Shown: positions 47,930 through 61,807, counted from the stretch's first letter. The stretch: DNA of 64,000 nt from Combretum micranthum (GCA_024138025.1 JAMXBD010000578.1:62001-126000), one strand, 5' to 3'. The notes: generated by a model not told the origin, from the letters alone. Numbers and translations are program-made.

Positions 47930-49055
47930 ATGGAAAAACAACGCCGTGAGCGTCACAGCTACGGAGACAGGAGTCATGGAACGGCCAATTCACCGTCTTT
48001 TTCCTCCACTTTACTCGACGAGATTTACCGTTCCATTGACGATAACGCAGGTAACGGCACCGCTAAACGAACAAGTGATGCGTCGTTTCATGCCAAAACG
48101 ACACGGCGACGGCCACAACTACCTCCATTTCCGAGCTCCAAAGAGCTTCAACGACTCGGAGAAACTCCGTGAACTCATCCTCAATGAGTTCAATTCGAGT
48201 TGGAGCTCTACGGATTCAAGCTCGAAACGAGGAGAGTCAGAACCGAGATACTCTTCTTCGTGTTATTCGATCAAAAGACCGAAACCGATCCGTACGAGCT
48301 CTGTTTCAAGGCCAGAGCACAATACCTGTACTCAAGCCTCTCGATTCGAGCGAAATCAAGCTCAGTATACGAACGGAGCGGTTCACGAGTCCGATTTCAC
48401 GAAGAAGAAGTCAAAAGCCTTGAAAATCTATGGCGATCTCAAGCGAATAAAGCAACAACCGATTTCACCAGGTGCTCGACTCGCGAGCTTCCTCAACTCA
48501 CTCCTTGGAAGTCCTAAGAAACCTAAATTTTCCAATTCTAAGCCGAATCAACCACAAAACAGCAATCAAAATCACAATTACTACAACGAAACGTACCGTT
48601 CATCTACACCGTCGAGTTCCACGTGTTCTTCTGCGACTTCGTTCTCTCGTTCGTGTTTGAGCAAAACGCCGTCGTCGGGATCGAAACCTAATGGAACAAA
48701 AACGAAGCGGTCAGTAAGGTTTTATCCGGTCAGTGTGATAGTCGATGAAGAGAGCAGACCTTGCGGACACAAGAACGTGTACGAAGGGAGCCGCAATGAT
48801 AGTAGTAGTTGGAATAATAATAATAATGGAGATCGTCGTCGCGAGGAGATTAATTTCGAAGCTGCGAGAGAGCTCTGGAGGAAGTATCAGGTGAAGAAGC
48901 AAGAGAATGATAACGAAGACGAAGACGAAGAAGACGATGATGGAGGGAGTTGTGCGAGTTCGGATTTGTTTGAATTGGATAATTTGTCGGTGTTTGAATT
49001 GCCAGTGTATGAAACTACAAATATTCAAATTCCTGCTAATAGAGCCATTTTCTAA
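47930..49055 (+). CDS. BIG GRAIN 1-like protein, frameshifted near the N-terminus
   Basis: From the ATG at 47930 the frame gives a BG1 N-terminus with SPSFSSTLLDEIYRSIDD (residues ~20-38), but stops at 48172. The rest of the BG1 family signature is in the next frame, which is open to TAA at 49055: KRPKPIRTSS, KSKALKIYGDLKRIK and QPISPGARLASFLNSLLGSP, then SRSCLSKTPSS, KRSVRFYPVSVIVDEE, RPCGHKNVYEG, an acidic DEDEEDDD run, and SSDLFELDNL...ELPVYETT near the end. One frame change between ~48040 and 48170 is therefore needed. Alternatively, the protein starts at ATG 47976 in the second frame (359 aa) and lacks the N-terminal motif. The family is usually intronless and ~350-420 aa. Rice BG1 is a membrane-associated positive regulator of auxin response and organ size; function here is by family. 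Confidence 0.88.
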
Positions 49056-51679
49056 TGGTTTTGCTTTGTAATATCATCTTTTAGGAGTAAGAACAAAAAT
49101 AGTGACAAAAAAGTGAATTTTGTGGCGTGGGGTTTACATGAGAAATTAAAAATATGGTATATTTGGCGATTTTCGGTTGATTGTTATATGTTTTTTCAAT
49201 TTCTGTTTTTTGGAGAAATATATTTTCCTCTAAAAATATGGAGATGAATATATGCATTAAATTTTATTCTCTCTATCGTTTTGATACACATAATTTGAAA
49301 TCTTTGTGAAATTGAAGTAAAATAAAGGCTTCTGTCTGTGGGAATTGTAGAATAGCCTTATTTTCAATATTTATTAAAATTCAATTTTATATTATTTATT
49401 TGGATTTTACTTCCTATTTAATTAATATGAAGCTGAGACATATACTTGCGGAATTAACATGGAATTGAACCGTAATAGTTCATAGTAGGTTTATCTAAAA
49501 TGTTTAAGACAATTCAAACTTACCAGCTTATAATTTATATTTTAGTTGATAATTCTACTATATTTACTTATATTTTTTGTTATATAATAGTCACTTCTTG
49601 ATAAATTGAGGCACATGACTGCATATCTATGAATAGCTATTACATAGCTGATTATCGACTCTTGTCATGATTGCTCTTGGAAGTATATATCACACCACTC
49701 TTATGTTTGACAACAATAGGCTAACAATTATTAATGAATAATTTTTGGGTGTGTGTTTCTCGAGTTAAAACTTAAAAGTGGGAAAAAAAAAAAGAAAAGA
49801 AAATGGTTCATAGTATTGAGAGGTATTTTAAATACAGGGTTCTTTGAGTTTAGCCTAATGCATCTAAGACGTGAGTTGGCCTAAGGCTATTGTCAACCCT
49901 CTTATTTATACTTGGTCGTCTTAGACCTATTCGATCGAACATATTATACTTAGTTGGATTTCATTGCTCGACCTAAATCCTCTATACGGATCACATCATC
50001 TTAGTTAATTATGTTCATATATTGTGGTTAGTGGCTTTTTGGCTATTAAATAAATAATTTATTCAGATTAGTAATCACCACCTATCATAATCTATAAATA
50101 CTCTTTAAATGCACTCTAATGACAATTCTTGTAACACTGGTGGTAACGATCTAACTTGACCATTGGGATTGTTGTTCCAGACAATTCTTGGTATCCATTA
50201 AACCATTATGTGTTTACAAGTCTACTAATCCAATGATCAAATCAAAGATATTCTATTACTAAGTTAAGCACCAACTTAATAGTTTTTTATTATTTATTAT
50301 TTTTTATTATTATCATCATTATCTAGAACTGGAAAAGGATGGAACATGATATTAGGCTTTTCATTGTAATTCGTGAACGAAGAGAATATATCAAAAAAAG
50401 TAAAAAGGTAAAATAAGGACAAAAATGGTAATTCATAACGATGTGGGGATCTAGATGACAAACAGTAAGATTTGGTATAACTATCTATGTTCATTGTTCT
50501 CTACTGTAGTTGCTTTTTAGAAAGTTTTTTAATTTTTTATTTGGTGAAAGATTTCATCTTAAATGTGAATATCTTCAAAGTGCTAAGGAGTGGAATTAAG
50601 ATCTCTAATATAAGTTGGGGAAGATTTTCAGCAACGAGCAATAAGTGTAGGAGCAAGACGGAGCAGTGATATAACTGTAGATTATTTAATGGGGGAGGAA
50701 GTGAGACATAGAGTGTGAAAAGTAGGGGTACTAAGTAATTATTCCGCCCGACGTTTATTTGAACCTAGATTGAATTATAGTTGAATGTGTTTAATGATTC
50801 ATATAATTTATCAAATCAATTTAGATTTTATGCTATTTAGGTTGATGAGCTTACGGGTTATAAGGGTGCAATCTAAACTCATATGCAAGTTGAGCCTTGA
50901 TTCAAATTTAAAATTAATAATATTATCTTAGTTCAAAGATGGACATATTCTTTCTTTAATAAACAAATTTAAAGAGTGAGTAGATATGAGGTGAATAAGA
51001 TATGCATATTTATCAAATACCTTACATATATATGGCTTTAAAATTTTGAAATTAGAACCTATATGTTCTTTAAACTAATACAAGACCTGTATCCGATGAA
51101 ATCAACTTGAGTGAAAAATAAGATTTGTTGAGTGCCTTCTTATGTTAAGCTCAAACTCTAATCCATTTTAACAATTTCAAGCATCATTGAATCTACTCAA
51201 GCTTGACCTTAAACGTGAGGCCATATTGATTTGACCCAACCTTTTAACACTACAATAAAAAATTATGAATTTAAAGCGAAATAATCAAGTAGTAAAATAT
51301 CCTTAATATGCATTATTTCTAAATTAACACAAGGATCATAAAGATTATATATTTTCTCATAAAAAATTTTCAATGGAGGATATTTCAACTTGGTCTATAT
51401 CTTGAGAGATCAACGTTAGTACCAATATATTACAATGACGTTTGTTAATTTAGTTCCGTTTCAATCTATTTGCAAATAAACAATATTTATTATGTATATT
51501 TTTCATGTTAGGTTGATGTTATCCCACATTGTTTAAGAAAAATTGTGGGGTTTTCCATTATTTCCTAGGATTTTTATAATAGAAGTTTCAACACATAAGA
51601 TTATTATCAATATCTCACCTTATGAATATATATATTTTGAAGATTTGGAGTTGAGATCTAGATTATGTGACAAATATCT
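49056..51679. other. 3' flank of the BG1-like gene and intergenic DNA
   Basis: The first ~300 bp are probably 3' UTR. No defined polyadenylation site. 50760-51240 has diffuse CTTGA / AAGTTGAGC motifs like the CTCGAGCTTGA-rich MITE family but no ends I can place. No gene seen. Confidence 0.45.
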
Positions 51680-51905
51680 AACTATACATCCAAACAAATG
51701 GTCTTTTTTTTTTTTTTTTTGTATTTGAGATGCATCTATATTTTATTTATACTTAATTTGTATTTGATTTGTAAGGTTTGTTTATGAGTAGAAATGTTTG
51801 TTTTTCATTTGATCTACTTTTAGAAAATAATCTCATTAAAATATATACGAAACAGATGCCAAATTGATGCCGGACCAATAAAACAAAAACGCCCAAGAAG
51901 AACGG
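51680..51905. repeat. Partial MITE of the AGGGTGTGTTTGGATGG family
   Basis: It contains CATCTATATTTTATTTATA, GTATTTGATTTGTAAGG and TTATGAGTAGAAATGTTTG motifs shared with 8416/14473 and 58137, after an 18-T run. Its ends are not resolved. Confidence 0.45.
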
Positions 51906-52650
51906 GTTTGAAGATTTCATTGGTTCCGATACCGAAACCCATCAAGCAATATTCTGAGTACTTATTTTAAGATGTGATAATTAAATTCGTTTATGTCATA
52001 CCGGTATAAGAAAAATAACTTATTTTGCTTCAATTATCTGCACCTGATAAAAGATCCATCAATCAATGAATCACCATTATTGCCTCTAGATCTTCTGAAC
52101 GAGCAACTAAAAGTTATATATAATATAACCGATTACATGGAGAACCTTTCTTGAAAAAAATTTTTCGAGACATACTGTAAAAAAATATTGTTATCCCTTA
52201 AACATGACCGATTGACAGTATAAGTCATAATTATATGTTATGTTGTATCATTTAGGACTTCAAAACTGTGGTCTTGAAAGTTTTATAGTAATCTCATTCC
52301 TTGATGGAAAAAAAAAAAGAGTAATTGCATACCTATTTTGATACTAATCCAAAAGAATAGATTATGAATTTGTTTCAGAATAAAAATGATACTTAGATGG
52401 CAGAAATCTCGAGAGAATGTTGTAGCTGCTTAATAATAATAGACATTGAGTATTTCTAGAAGAATCGGAAAATCTGGACAACATCAACCATGGTAGAGGT
52501 GATGAAAGTTCAAGAAGCATGACAGTTATAAGAAGTTATTTTGAAATCATATTAGAATTCAAGATTTTGAAGATAGTAATGTATTGGATATGCACTAGGG
52601 ATATACTTTGAGCTACTTTAAATACAAATCTTCAAATCTATGAAAACAAA
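51906..52650. other. Intergenic DNA, nothing recognised
   Basis: AT-rich with no open frame or repeat family that I can support. Confidence 0.5.
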
Positions 52651-52809
52651 AGGAAGCTTCTACAAGACCGTCCCGTCATTAATTTAATCGTTAAAATAAA
52701 TATAGTAAATAAAATATTAATTATTTTAGTGATTCGATCACAGTATGAGCCGTTGGATGATGACATGATCGGTTTCATTAAAACTAATGGCAGGACTATA
52801 AAATTTTCC
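52651..52809. mobile_element. Short Mutator-like MITE with ~10-bp target duplication
   Basis: The left end AGGAAGCTTCTACAAGACCG and the inverse of the right end (GGAAAATTTTATAGTCCTGCCA) form an imperfect terminal inverted repeat of ~25 bp. The flanks TGAAAACAAA (52641-52650) and TGAAAACATA (52810-52819) match at 9 of 10. A 9-11 bp duplication is typical of Mutator-like elements. 159 bp, non-coding. The internal GAGCCGTTGGATGATGACATGA block may be a family marker. Confidence 0.7.
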
Positions 52810-52819
52810 TGAAAACATA

Positions 52820-54562
52820 TATGATATCACACTATTGGATAATTCTATAGATTTAGATAGCATTGGCCTCGTTAATTATATAACTACTCAAATTCATATT
52901 CAATTCTATTTATACCATTGGAATAGTTAATGTATCATTTATTATATTTATTTTAATTATAAAATAAATTGATTGGATAGTTTCATTTATAAAATTATAA
53001 AGATTCCAAAATGTCACTAACAACAAGTAATTTCGGGTTTATTTCCTAGGCAGAACAGTTGACTTTACTGACTATTATAAATATTAATTTTTTTATTAAT
53101 GTATACCTTATCAATCTTCATTAAAATAACAGATATTTATAATATTTACATTAAGGGCACAAAGCCAAGAAGGATGAGATTTTAGTGAAGACATCCAAAA
53201 TGTGTCCCTCTCTTGATTTGGATGAATTTTAAAGCATAAAATATCAATCGAGGACTAGATTCATGTATGTTATTTTTTTTAAGAATAATATAAAAAAGCA
53301 TGAATTACTTTTTGGTTAGATCTAATGATAGTAATGTTAAATTAAGTTGTCAATGGTTTTGTAGCCTAATAAGATCTGGTTTCAGTCCTCATCCTTGAAG
53401 TGCCAAGTGTGACTCTCTATGTTATAATGATCGTAGTGGCCGTGTTACTATAATGAAAAAGCAAACCTTAAATTAACGTTTGCCACAATTTAATATATGA
53501 TTAATGTTTTAGTACTAGATATATAGCAATAAATTGGCCTTATTTCCTGCTTCAACTGTCCGAATTAACAATAATTGTTGAAGTACTAGTATTTTCTTTA
53601 TGACACTTTCATAAGAAAGAAAAAAAATGAATTAATTACTATAATAACGCACATTTAACTAATGATTTTACTATAAAATTTCTTATATAATCTAGTATAA
53701 AAATTATCTTAGTACTATAACTATATATCGATTTCATTTATTTAACGATGTAATGAGACTGATGCGTTAATACTGCCGCCAGGCCAGTAGAATTTTTCTC
53801 TATTACTATGCAAGAAAGGTTCTCCATGTAATCAATGGATATCAATTAGTTAGTTGAGGAAGATTTAGAATGTAGCTTAGGACCACTCAATCATAACAGT
53901 GTGATGTACTAAACAAATAAATAATCAAATACAACTTTTTCCTTAACATTTAATTAAAATTTTTAAACCGACTTTTTGGTTAAAATTTTAAAAATATGTA
54001 CGAAAAGGAAAAGGCTATCTAAACCTATGGTCAAAAGTACGTTATAGGCTCAAATGGCCTATAAATCGAAAAAAATCGAGGTGGGTCTGTCACCTTAGCT
54101 TGTTTACTGGACACACGAACTTAGCTAGAATTCATCACATGTATGCAAGTTGGCTTCAGATTCAAAAGTATTGGCTTGTGTTTAAAGAATATATAATATT
54201 GTCTAGGACAATAGCCACAACATTGTGGGCACACACATTATAATGATATAAATCTAAGTACAAACTATTCATGTTAATTAACAATCAAATTGTGATTGAG
54301 CTACTCAAATAATTTATCAAATTAAGGTTTGACTTTTATAATATTAAGCTTTACTAGCTCATTAGCCTAATTAGAAAAAATAAATTAAATTTTTAGATAA
54401 TTTGTCCCTAAATGAGTTTGATCTAATGGAGTTTTAAACCCATTAGGTATTACTTTAAGTAAGATTTCATATCGAATTCTAAACGAAATCAAGGTTAAAT
54501 AGTGAAATCTTAAATTAAGTTCAAATTTAATATTATATCATTTGGACTAAGCTTGTATATAG
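52820..54562. other. Intergenic DNA, nothing recognised
   Basis: AT-rich. No coding frame, RNA gene or bounded repeat was recognised on either strand. Confidence 0.5.
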
Positions 54563-54570
54563 CTTGATAT

Positions 54571-54950
54571 TAGGGTTGTAATAGAATCGAGTCAAGACAA
54601 TATAGTGTTGAACTCGAATTTAAGCTTGACTCAAAACTTCAAAGTTTGAGCTTAGCTCAAACTCAATCAAGTATAAGATTTTAAGCTTAAGTCTAGCTCG
54701 AAGTGAATATATAAACTCAATTTGCTAAAGACATATTTTTAATTCTAATTTAAATTTAATATTCAAACTTGGTTCAAATTTGATTAACATTTATACTTAA
54801 CTCAAGTTCGATAGAACTTGATAATTAGACTCATGAGTTAATCGAGTTAAACAAATGAAGCTCGAGATCAACTCGAGTTTTCTTGAATCAAACTCGAGTA
54901 AATATCGAGTTGAGCTTAAGTAGTTTGCAAGCCAACCTAATTCATTTGCA
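54571..54950. mobile_element. hAT-like MITE of the CTCGAGCTTGA-rich family, copy 3
   Basis: It starts TAGGGTTGTAATAGAATCGAG and ends CCTAATTCATTTGCA. The flanks CTTGATAT (54563-54570) and CTTGATAC (54951-54958) match at 7 of 8, a candidate 8-bp target duplication. The interior is full of GCTTGACTC / CTCGAGTT motifs. 380 bp, non-coding. Confidence 0.7.
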
Positions 54951-54958
54951 CTTGATAC

Positions 54959-57900
54959 ACTATTCAATACAATTTAGACATTTTTTTAACCATTCCCTAA
55001 GCACGGATGATGTAAGAAAGGAATCCTATATAAACATGGTATTTGTATATTAGATGAGCTTGAAGTACTGGTGTATTGTGCATAACACCCATACCTTGCT
55101 TCGATATAATCTACAAGGATCAGCTGTATGGAAGAGCTTTCTAGCAAGGCACTAAGGCCACCATACAAGGTTATTTTTCGTTTTATAGATTACCAATTAT
55201 AAATTTATAGCCATTTAATTGAATGTTAAATTGTATAGGACTTGTTAGGGAATACATAATTTGATTCAAATGGTAAAAAGATGAACAACGAGCTTAAATG
55301 GTAGGGAGTTTGGGTCGCGCATTTGAATAACATGGAAGCTGATTTGTTTGAATGAAGTGGTGCATTTGAATTTAGTAATATGTTTTCTTTTTTTTTTCAT
55401 AATTAATCAAATGTTGTAAATGTTCCTACAATTTTAAAGTGAGACTTAGATAATTTATATTAATTCCTTTTGATTTAAAGTTTTTCCTTCTGAATCTATT
55501 CCTTTCCTCTTTTTTCTCCTTTCTTCTAAAAGGAAAACTTCCTTAAAAGCCTCACTAGTTCTCCACTTTCCTTTCCTTTTCTCAATTCGACCATAGTATT
55601 ACTGTTCTTTTAACTTAATTATATCTTTTGGAAGGTGTTAACACCCTTGATGATACGTAAGGCTTTTTAAGGATATCAAGCTACCCATATGTAAGCCTAT
55701 TTCATTTTCTTTTCGTAGAGCAATAAGGAATGAAAAATTTTATGGTATTATAATTAATTTTAACAGCACGAGCTAGTTTCATTGACTATTTTAATGGTTT
55801 GATTGCATACCCAATAATGATATATTGATTGCTATTTTAATTTTAACGGTTTGATTACCGAAGTGATGTTCCTATTGATAAAACTGTAGAAGCTTTCACT
55901 AAAGTATGTACATTATTTATTATTTGGGCTTGACTAATGGATTAGGTCACAGAACCTAATGAGTCTAGTTTATATAATTGGATTAATTAGGAATAATTGG
56001 TTTACTACACTCAAAACAGTACTCGTTGTGTTAGTTTGTTAGTATCCAACCTTTTTTAGACAGATTCATGCATAAGAACATAAAGTTATTAGCCTTAACT
56101 CATGGCAAGTTCATTTAGTATAATTATTACATAAGCTTTACTTTATCTTACTTGCAAATACTTCAGGTTCTTTGATAATTTTCCTCTAGTCCAAGCACCC
56201 ATAATAGTTACTCCTTATTTGTCACTTCTACAAAGATTAGAGAAAGATCATTCTAAAGACTAAGCTCCACCCATAAGAATCAAAGAAGCAAATCAGACGA
56301 ATATTAAACTTCGATTGCTTAAGAACTACAAGATTGATGAGTAAGACTCTCTCGAACTTTTTTATTTGTCACTTGTGTATTCAAAATAGTAAAACTATTT
56401 ATCCCTTTCCCTATTATTGTTTTAAGTTATTAAGTGAGATATTATTTTCTTTATCAATACTCTGAGGTCGCATATAAAGCTTGTATAAAAGCATAGGCAC
56501 TCGAACTATTCCCCACTATCCAAACCTCTTGAGTAATATTTCAATATATTCCATGACAACTCATTCATTATCAGTATATTAGGTTGATTTCTTGTCATCG
56601 TATAGTGACCTATATTTATTAGGTAATACGTGATGCTTGATATGACAATTACTTTAACTACTCGTGCATGAAAATAGTGCGTCAAACACTCTACTCCTAT
56701 ACGACAAGTGACAACGTCCAAATAGAATGAATTCCCGTTTTGACAACATAAGACTTGATAGATGTATTTACCCGAATATTGACAAATTAATTACATGGAA
56801 GAACTTCTTTTTCCTCCAAAAAGAAGCTTTATCCTTATTCTAGGTCGACTTAAGCCCTATTATTTCGAGGTCCTACCTAATATCTAGAGGATATTTCCAT
56901 TTGTAATCGCAATAATCATAGACATGTCACAATGTGCTTAGATATGATAGGATTATGGGCACAATCAATGAAGGAAAGATTAAACCATGATGGATTTGAA
57001 TGATCTTACTTTGCAATCTAATAATTTCAAGATCTTGATCAGAATGGGATTGAAGCTTAAATCATAAAACTTCCTATTAAGATATCATAATGAAATATAC
57101 ATAAGCAATTAGCCCCTTATAGTAAAGTTTTATGTACATATTTTGAAAAAACAAGGACATGAGTTATATGTTTAAGAAGTTCATTCTTATTAAATAATTT
57201 TAGAGGTGTGATTTTGATAACCCTAGCTTAATCTTTTCTTTAGAAAGCTTTATATTTCACTTATTTTTTTCACTATCTTTTCAATAATCTCGTGTTGAAA
57301 TTTATATTTTTTTTCCTTACAATTATAGCTATTGAGTGGTGATTATTGCATTAATATTTTTGTTATTTACATCTTAAGACCAAACTGAACCACTTTATTC
57401 TTTGTCTGTTACGTTTAATTTTATTATTTAAAGAACCGGACTACCGTGAATTAGTAAGCGATACAAAAGTCCTATTTATATTTTCTTTCTTTTTCCCAAT
57501 GATACTTAACAAAGTCCTAAAATATTTAGGCCACATTTAATCAATTTCAGTAATAACAACAAACATAATCGTAATCACTATATCCTTTATTAACTAATTC
57601 AGCTTTCCATGGTAGTTTTGTTATATCTATATTATTAAAACCAAAAAAATACATTTGGTGTCTTTAATGTTTATATTTTCATTTTGTTTACTTATTATAT
57701 AGTTATTATAGATATGCAACTTATTTTTAAAATAAAAACTACTCCCACCTTATGTTTATAACTACCCCTTTTTAAAATAATAACTACTCCTCTCATCTTT
57801 TTACTTTTATAATTTGCATTGCAATCTAAAAAAAAAAAATAACATTTTAATATTTTATGGTATTTAATCTAAAATCTAGATAGATTCTTTTTTTTTTTTT

Positions 57901-58136
57901 TGGCCAAGCTTTTATATTTTACGATAAAAAATTTAGGTTTCTCACTCGTGTTATTTAATTTGCATACGAGATGCGGGTATAGCATTCATACTAGTATTAT
58001 AAATAATCAAATTTGTTATAAAAATACTAGAATAATTCAAGATTAATGAAAATCTTGATAAAAATATATATGAAAAAGGAGTGTTTTGATTCAATTAAAT
58101 TAGTGATTAATCAAGAGGGAAGTAATGATATGATTT
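54959..58136. other. 3.2-kb intergenic region, no gene supported
   Basis: AT-rich. 55860-56500 looks vaguely like LTR or leader sequence (short FTK-like codons near 55890, then a TATA-like stretch) but not enough to call. A T-run lies at 57889-57902. No long open frame. Confidence 0.4.
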
Positions 58137-58440
58137 AGGGTGTGTTTGGATGGTCTATTTTTTATCGGTATCTGTATTATATCTATTTTATATTAGAATC
58201 TAATCTGTTTGATTGATTTATGAGTAAAAATATTTTTTTTCGTTGGTATCTATTTTTGATGAACAATCTGTTTAAAAACAACAAAAAGATGATGAAATAC
58301 ACAAACCTTATTCTTTCTTTAAGGCAGCATTTAACTTCCTTTTGCACCGTACTCTTCAAGTATACTTCTTCTTCCTTTCTTCATTACTATAAAAAGTTAT
58401 TTGTCAACTAATATGATTGGATAAGCCAAAAATAGTCTTT
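58137..58440. repeat. MITE of the AGGGTGTGTTTGGATGG family
   Basis: It starts AGGGTGTGTTTGGATGGTC and ends GCCAAAAATAGTCTTT, close to the GCCAAATAGTCCTT end of the copy split by the hAT at 8416-14590. The inner TATCTGTATTATATCTATTT and TTTATGAGTAAAAAT motifs are shared. ~304 bp, non-coding. Confidence 0.6.
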
Positions 58441-61400
58441 TTATTCATTTATATCTTTATTCCTTTCTTAATCGATTTCAACCGCTACAAAATACACGGT
58501 CGTACAAACCATATCGCTTATTAACAACCGTATGTCCACAGCCATGCAGTGTCTCTCACCAACCATACAATGCAAGGGTCATCCAGGCACTTACGTTAAT
58601 AGGGGCGGCCATGGCTCGGTTGCCATGCTCACATAGTTACATTTTTTGTGTCTCAATATCTGTCGTGTTTCATCACATTTTGCGATGTATAAATAAACAA
58701 AAATAACCTTATATGTAGTTAATAATGACTGTTCTTGATTCAGTTATATTAACACATTTATAAATATTTATAATATTGGCACATTTATTATATATATATA
58801 TATATATATATAAAAGGAATATATAAGAAGCAAAAACTCCCGATAGATAACCAAAAAAAAAAAAAATTGAATATGATATGATGCAAGATACAACTAACTA
58901 AAAATAAGACCTCTTTAGATGTGCCGGTGTGGGCATGAATGATATGAGGATTCAGGAAAAAAAAAAAAAGTGATATTACACATAATTTAACCCAACGAAG
59001 CCCAGATTCCCCACTACTTCAGTGTAAGTTATAAGAAATAAAGAAGATTCATTACATTTGGATAAAGTGATGAGGATTAAAAGATATGCATAATTAGGTT
59101 TTACCCTATGATTAGACCCTGTCAATTTTCCCAACCCAAATAACTTTGGTGTTCAAACCATAGTTTATATCTAATTTAATTTATGACATAAAATTTTATA
59201 AAAACTTATCTCTCTCTTCCAACCATAATTCCTATCTAATTTATATGTATGGCATAAAATTTTATCTAAACTCATCACATTTGAAATCTTTAAATGCCAA
59301 ATCAATATCTTAAAAAACTCTCTATTTAAAGATATTTTTACATAATTCTCGATATTCTTAACACAAGTTTCTTAATATTTTTATTATTTACGAAACTCAT
59401 AATACAATAATTACTATGCACTAAAAAATAATTGCATGAAATAGAAGGAAAAAACAAAAAGGACAGAAAAAGGTTTAAGAATTCTATATTTCATTGGTGA
59501 ACCTTAAGACAAGCACTAAGCACTTGATGTTAAAGTTGCTTTAACAAATCAATTAGTGGTAACAATATGCATGGCATCACATCAAAGTTTAATCAAATCA
59601 GTCATCACACAAACATGCATTCATCATTGTTTTGATCAATGAATTTAACCTATAAACTAAACCTTAAGTTAACTAAAAGTAAATTTAATAGCACATTCTC
59701 AAATATCAAATCAACAATTATTGAGATAATGACATACTAAAAATCTCTTATAACAAATATGTTACAAGAAAAGATATATATTAATTAATAGTTATTTTGT
59801 TCTTTTATAATAGTTCTATGATTTAGAGTGTCGGCGAAGTTTCATTTATTCATTTGAATTATCTATAAATATTGCTAAAAAGAAAAAATAAAGAAAAAAA
59901 CGTATTTTGATTTGGTCCATGGATTAGTTTCATTCAGTCGAAATTTATGGGTACACTTAATAGGAACATAGTTTGCTTGATCAAAACTAATTTTATTAAT
60001 GATTAGTGTCTAATGCAAACAATAAATAGATTCTTTTATTTACACGAATATAGGCAGTTGAACATAAATGAAAAGAGAAAATAATAAAATTGAAATTAGA
60101 AAAATACGTCGCCAATTATCCTAATATATAGGTATTTATTTTAATGCAATAAAAAAATAGAAAAAAATGTGGGCAATTCACTAAATCTAATACTAATATA
60201 TATTTATTTATTTTAATGCAATAAAAAAATAAAAGTGGGCAATTCACTTAATCTAATATACGGTATATACCAAAACAAGCTCCATTTTTGTGGTTAATTT
60301 CAATAATCTACATTCCAATTTCATCTCTAAGCAATTCAAAAACAAGCAAGCTGCCAAGTTCCTAAAAGAATTCCAAGCACATAGGTGGAAAGTAAGTTTG
60401 CAACCCACATCGTATCATATTCTAATAAAGTCACTTCAACGAGGTAACAAAAATAAGTGGCACACATGGCATCAAAGTTGATGGTAATTCTTTTCGTTTT
60501 TGTTTATTCCCTTTATAACTATAATAAAACAAAGGCATAAGATCCCATCAGAATGTCTACATTAGCTGTACTTATCTTTAATGCATAGCAATACTATTGT
60601 TAACTCAAATCCTAAATTGTGTCGAAACTAGTCGATTGAGTCAATACATCTGAGAAATTTATCACACAATATGTTTACAAACAAGTAAACAGCCAAATGT
60701 ATAAATATATTTTCTTTAAAAAAAAAAACACTGTTAGAGAAGATATTTTGAAATTATGTGTTAAAGATAAGTATCGAGTAAACAAGTGATTGACCAAACT
60801 GCCAACCATGATATAACATTATAGTTTAAGTTAAAAACGACAAATTAAGACTTGGCAAATGATAATTCATATCAATTACCTTTAATTTGTCCACATATTC
60901 TCCATGAATAGACTAGGATGTCATCTTCCATATACTTAAATTAATGTAATTGAGTTTAAATTTTCATTTACACTTTAGTCTTGCCTCTTTAAATGACTGG
61001 CAACGAGCGAAGATTAATATACGGTAAACTGATTGTAAAAGATATTTAGTTTCACACCATAGCTTTTCTTGCAAAATAGAAATATGCAAAATTTTCATAG
61101 ATGATGATATTTGATTGCAGTAAAGCAAATTAGGGTTTATATTAGAAACTATTGATTTTGTGAATACCCCAAGTGTGATCCTCAAATACCAATTTATTCT
61201 AAGAATTCTTAGGTATGTAACATCCAAATTTGAAATCTATATAAAATTCGAGAATTTGAAAAGAAAAAAGTGCAATGTCGGCTTTGTAAAATTTTATTGA
61301 AAAATTGATAAGTCACTGTTCATTTGCCGTTGGACATATAATATAAGTAGACTTAAAGTTGCAAAAAATAAAAACCTAAAAAATAGCCAAAAATAGAAAA

Positions 61401-61799
61401 GGCCTAAAATTTTAGGACAAAAGGTACACGAAAAGATAAAACTAAACCCGTAGATGGCTTAAAAAATAGATGTGTCAATAAAAAGTTATATTGAAATTAA
61501 AACCTATCAAAAATACTAAAAATATCCATTTGAGGCCACAAACGAAGGAATTTAGCCAAAAACCAACCTAGCTCATCACTAAAGGTTGTGACTTCTTTGA
61601 GTTAGCTCATTTCCCTCAAGATAGAATCTTTAGATCACATCAATTTCTAGTAAAATGATGCTAAGCGTTCGAGATTAAAGTTTACTTCATCGTCCTCTTT
61701 ATTGAGATGATATTGAATCATTGATTATAAAGAAATAAAACCAAATTGCATGACTATATATTTAAAAATATAATCAAATTTATGGTTTTTACCTTAAGC
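58441..61799. other. 3.4-kb intergenic region with simple repeats
   Basis: Contains (TA)n at 58789-58812, A-runs near 58852 and 58955, and a ~66-72-bp tandem duplication at about 60121-60262 (TATTTATTTTAATGCAATAAA and GTGGGCAATTCACT repeat). No gene is recognised. A slightly GC-richer stretch lies at 58500-58640. Confidence 0.5.
60121..60262. repeat. ~70-bp tandem duplication
   Basis: TTTATTTTAATGCAATAAAA...GTGGGCAATTCACT...AATCTAATA appears twice with an offset of 66-72 bp. Few differences, so fairly recent. Confidence 0.8.
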
Positions 61800-61807
61800 A
61801 CAATATC

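Noticed and set aside
48169..48660. Frames of 84, 105 and 62 codons inside the BG1-like gene
   Set aside because: All BG1 signatures over this stretch are in the frame that ends at 49055; these are frame shadows.
48711..49028. 105-codon minus-strand frame
   Set aside because: Antisense of the BG1-like C-terminal coding region; hydrophobic I/L/T-rich by-product of the acidic and Asn-rich repeats.
55860..56500. Possible copia RNase H tail plus LTR
   Set aside because: Only a few residues (FTK-like) are suggestive; there is no TG/CA LTR boundary and no purine tract.
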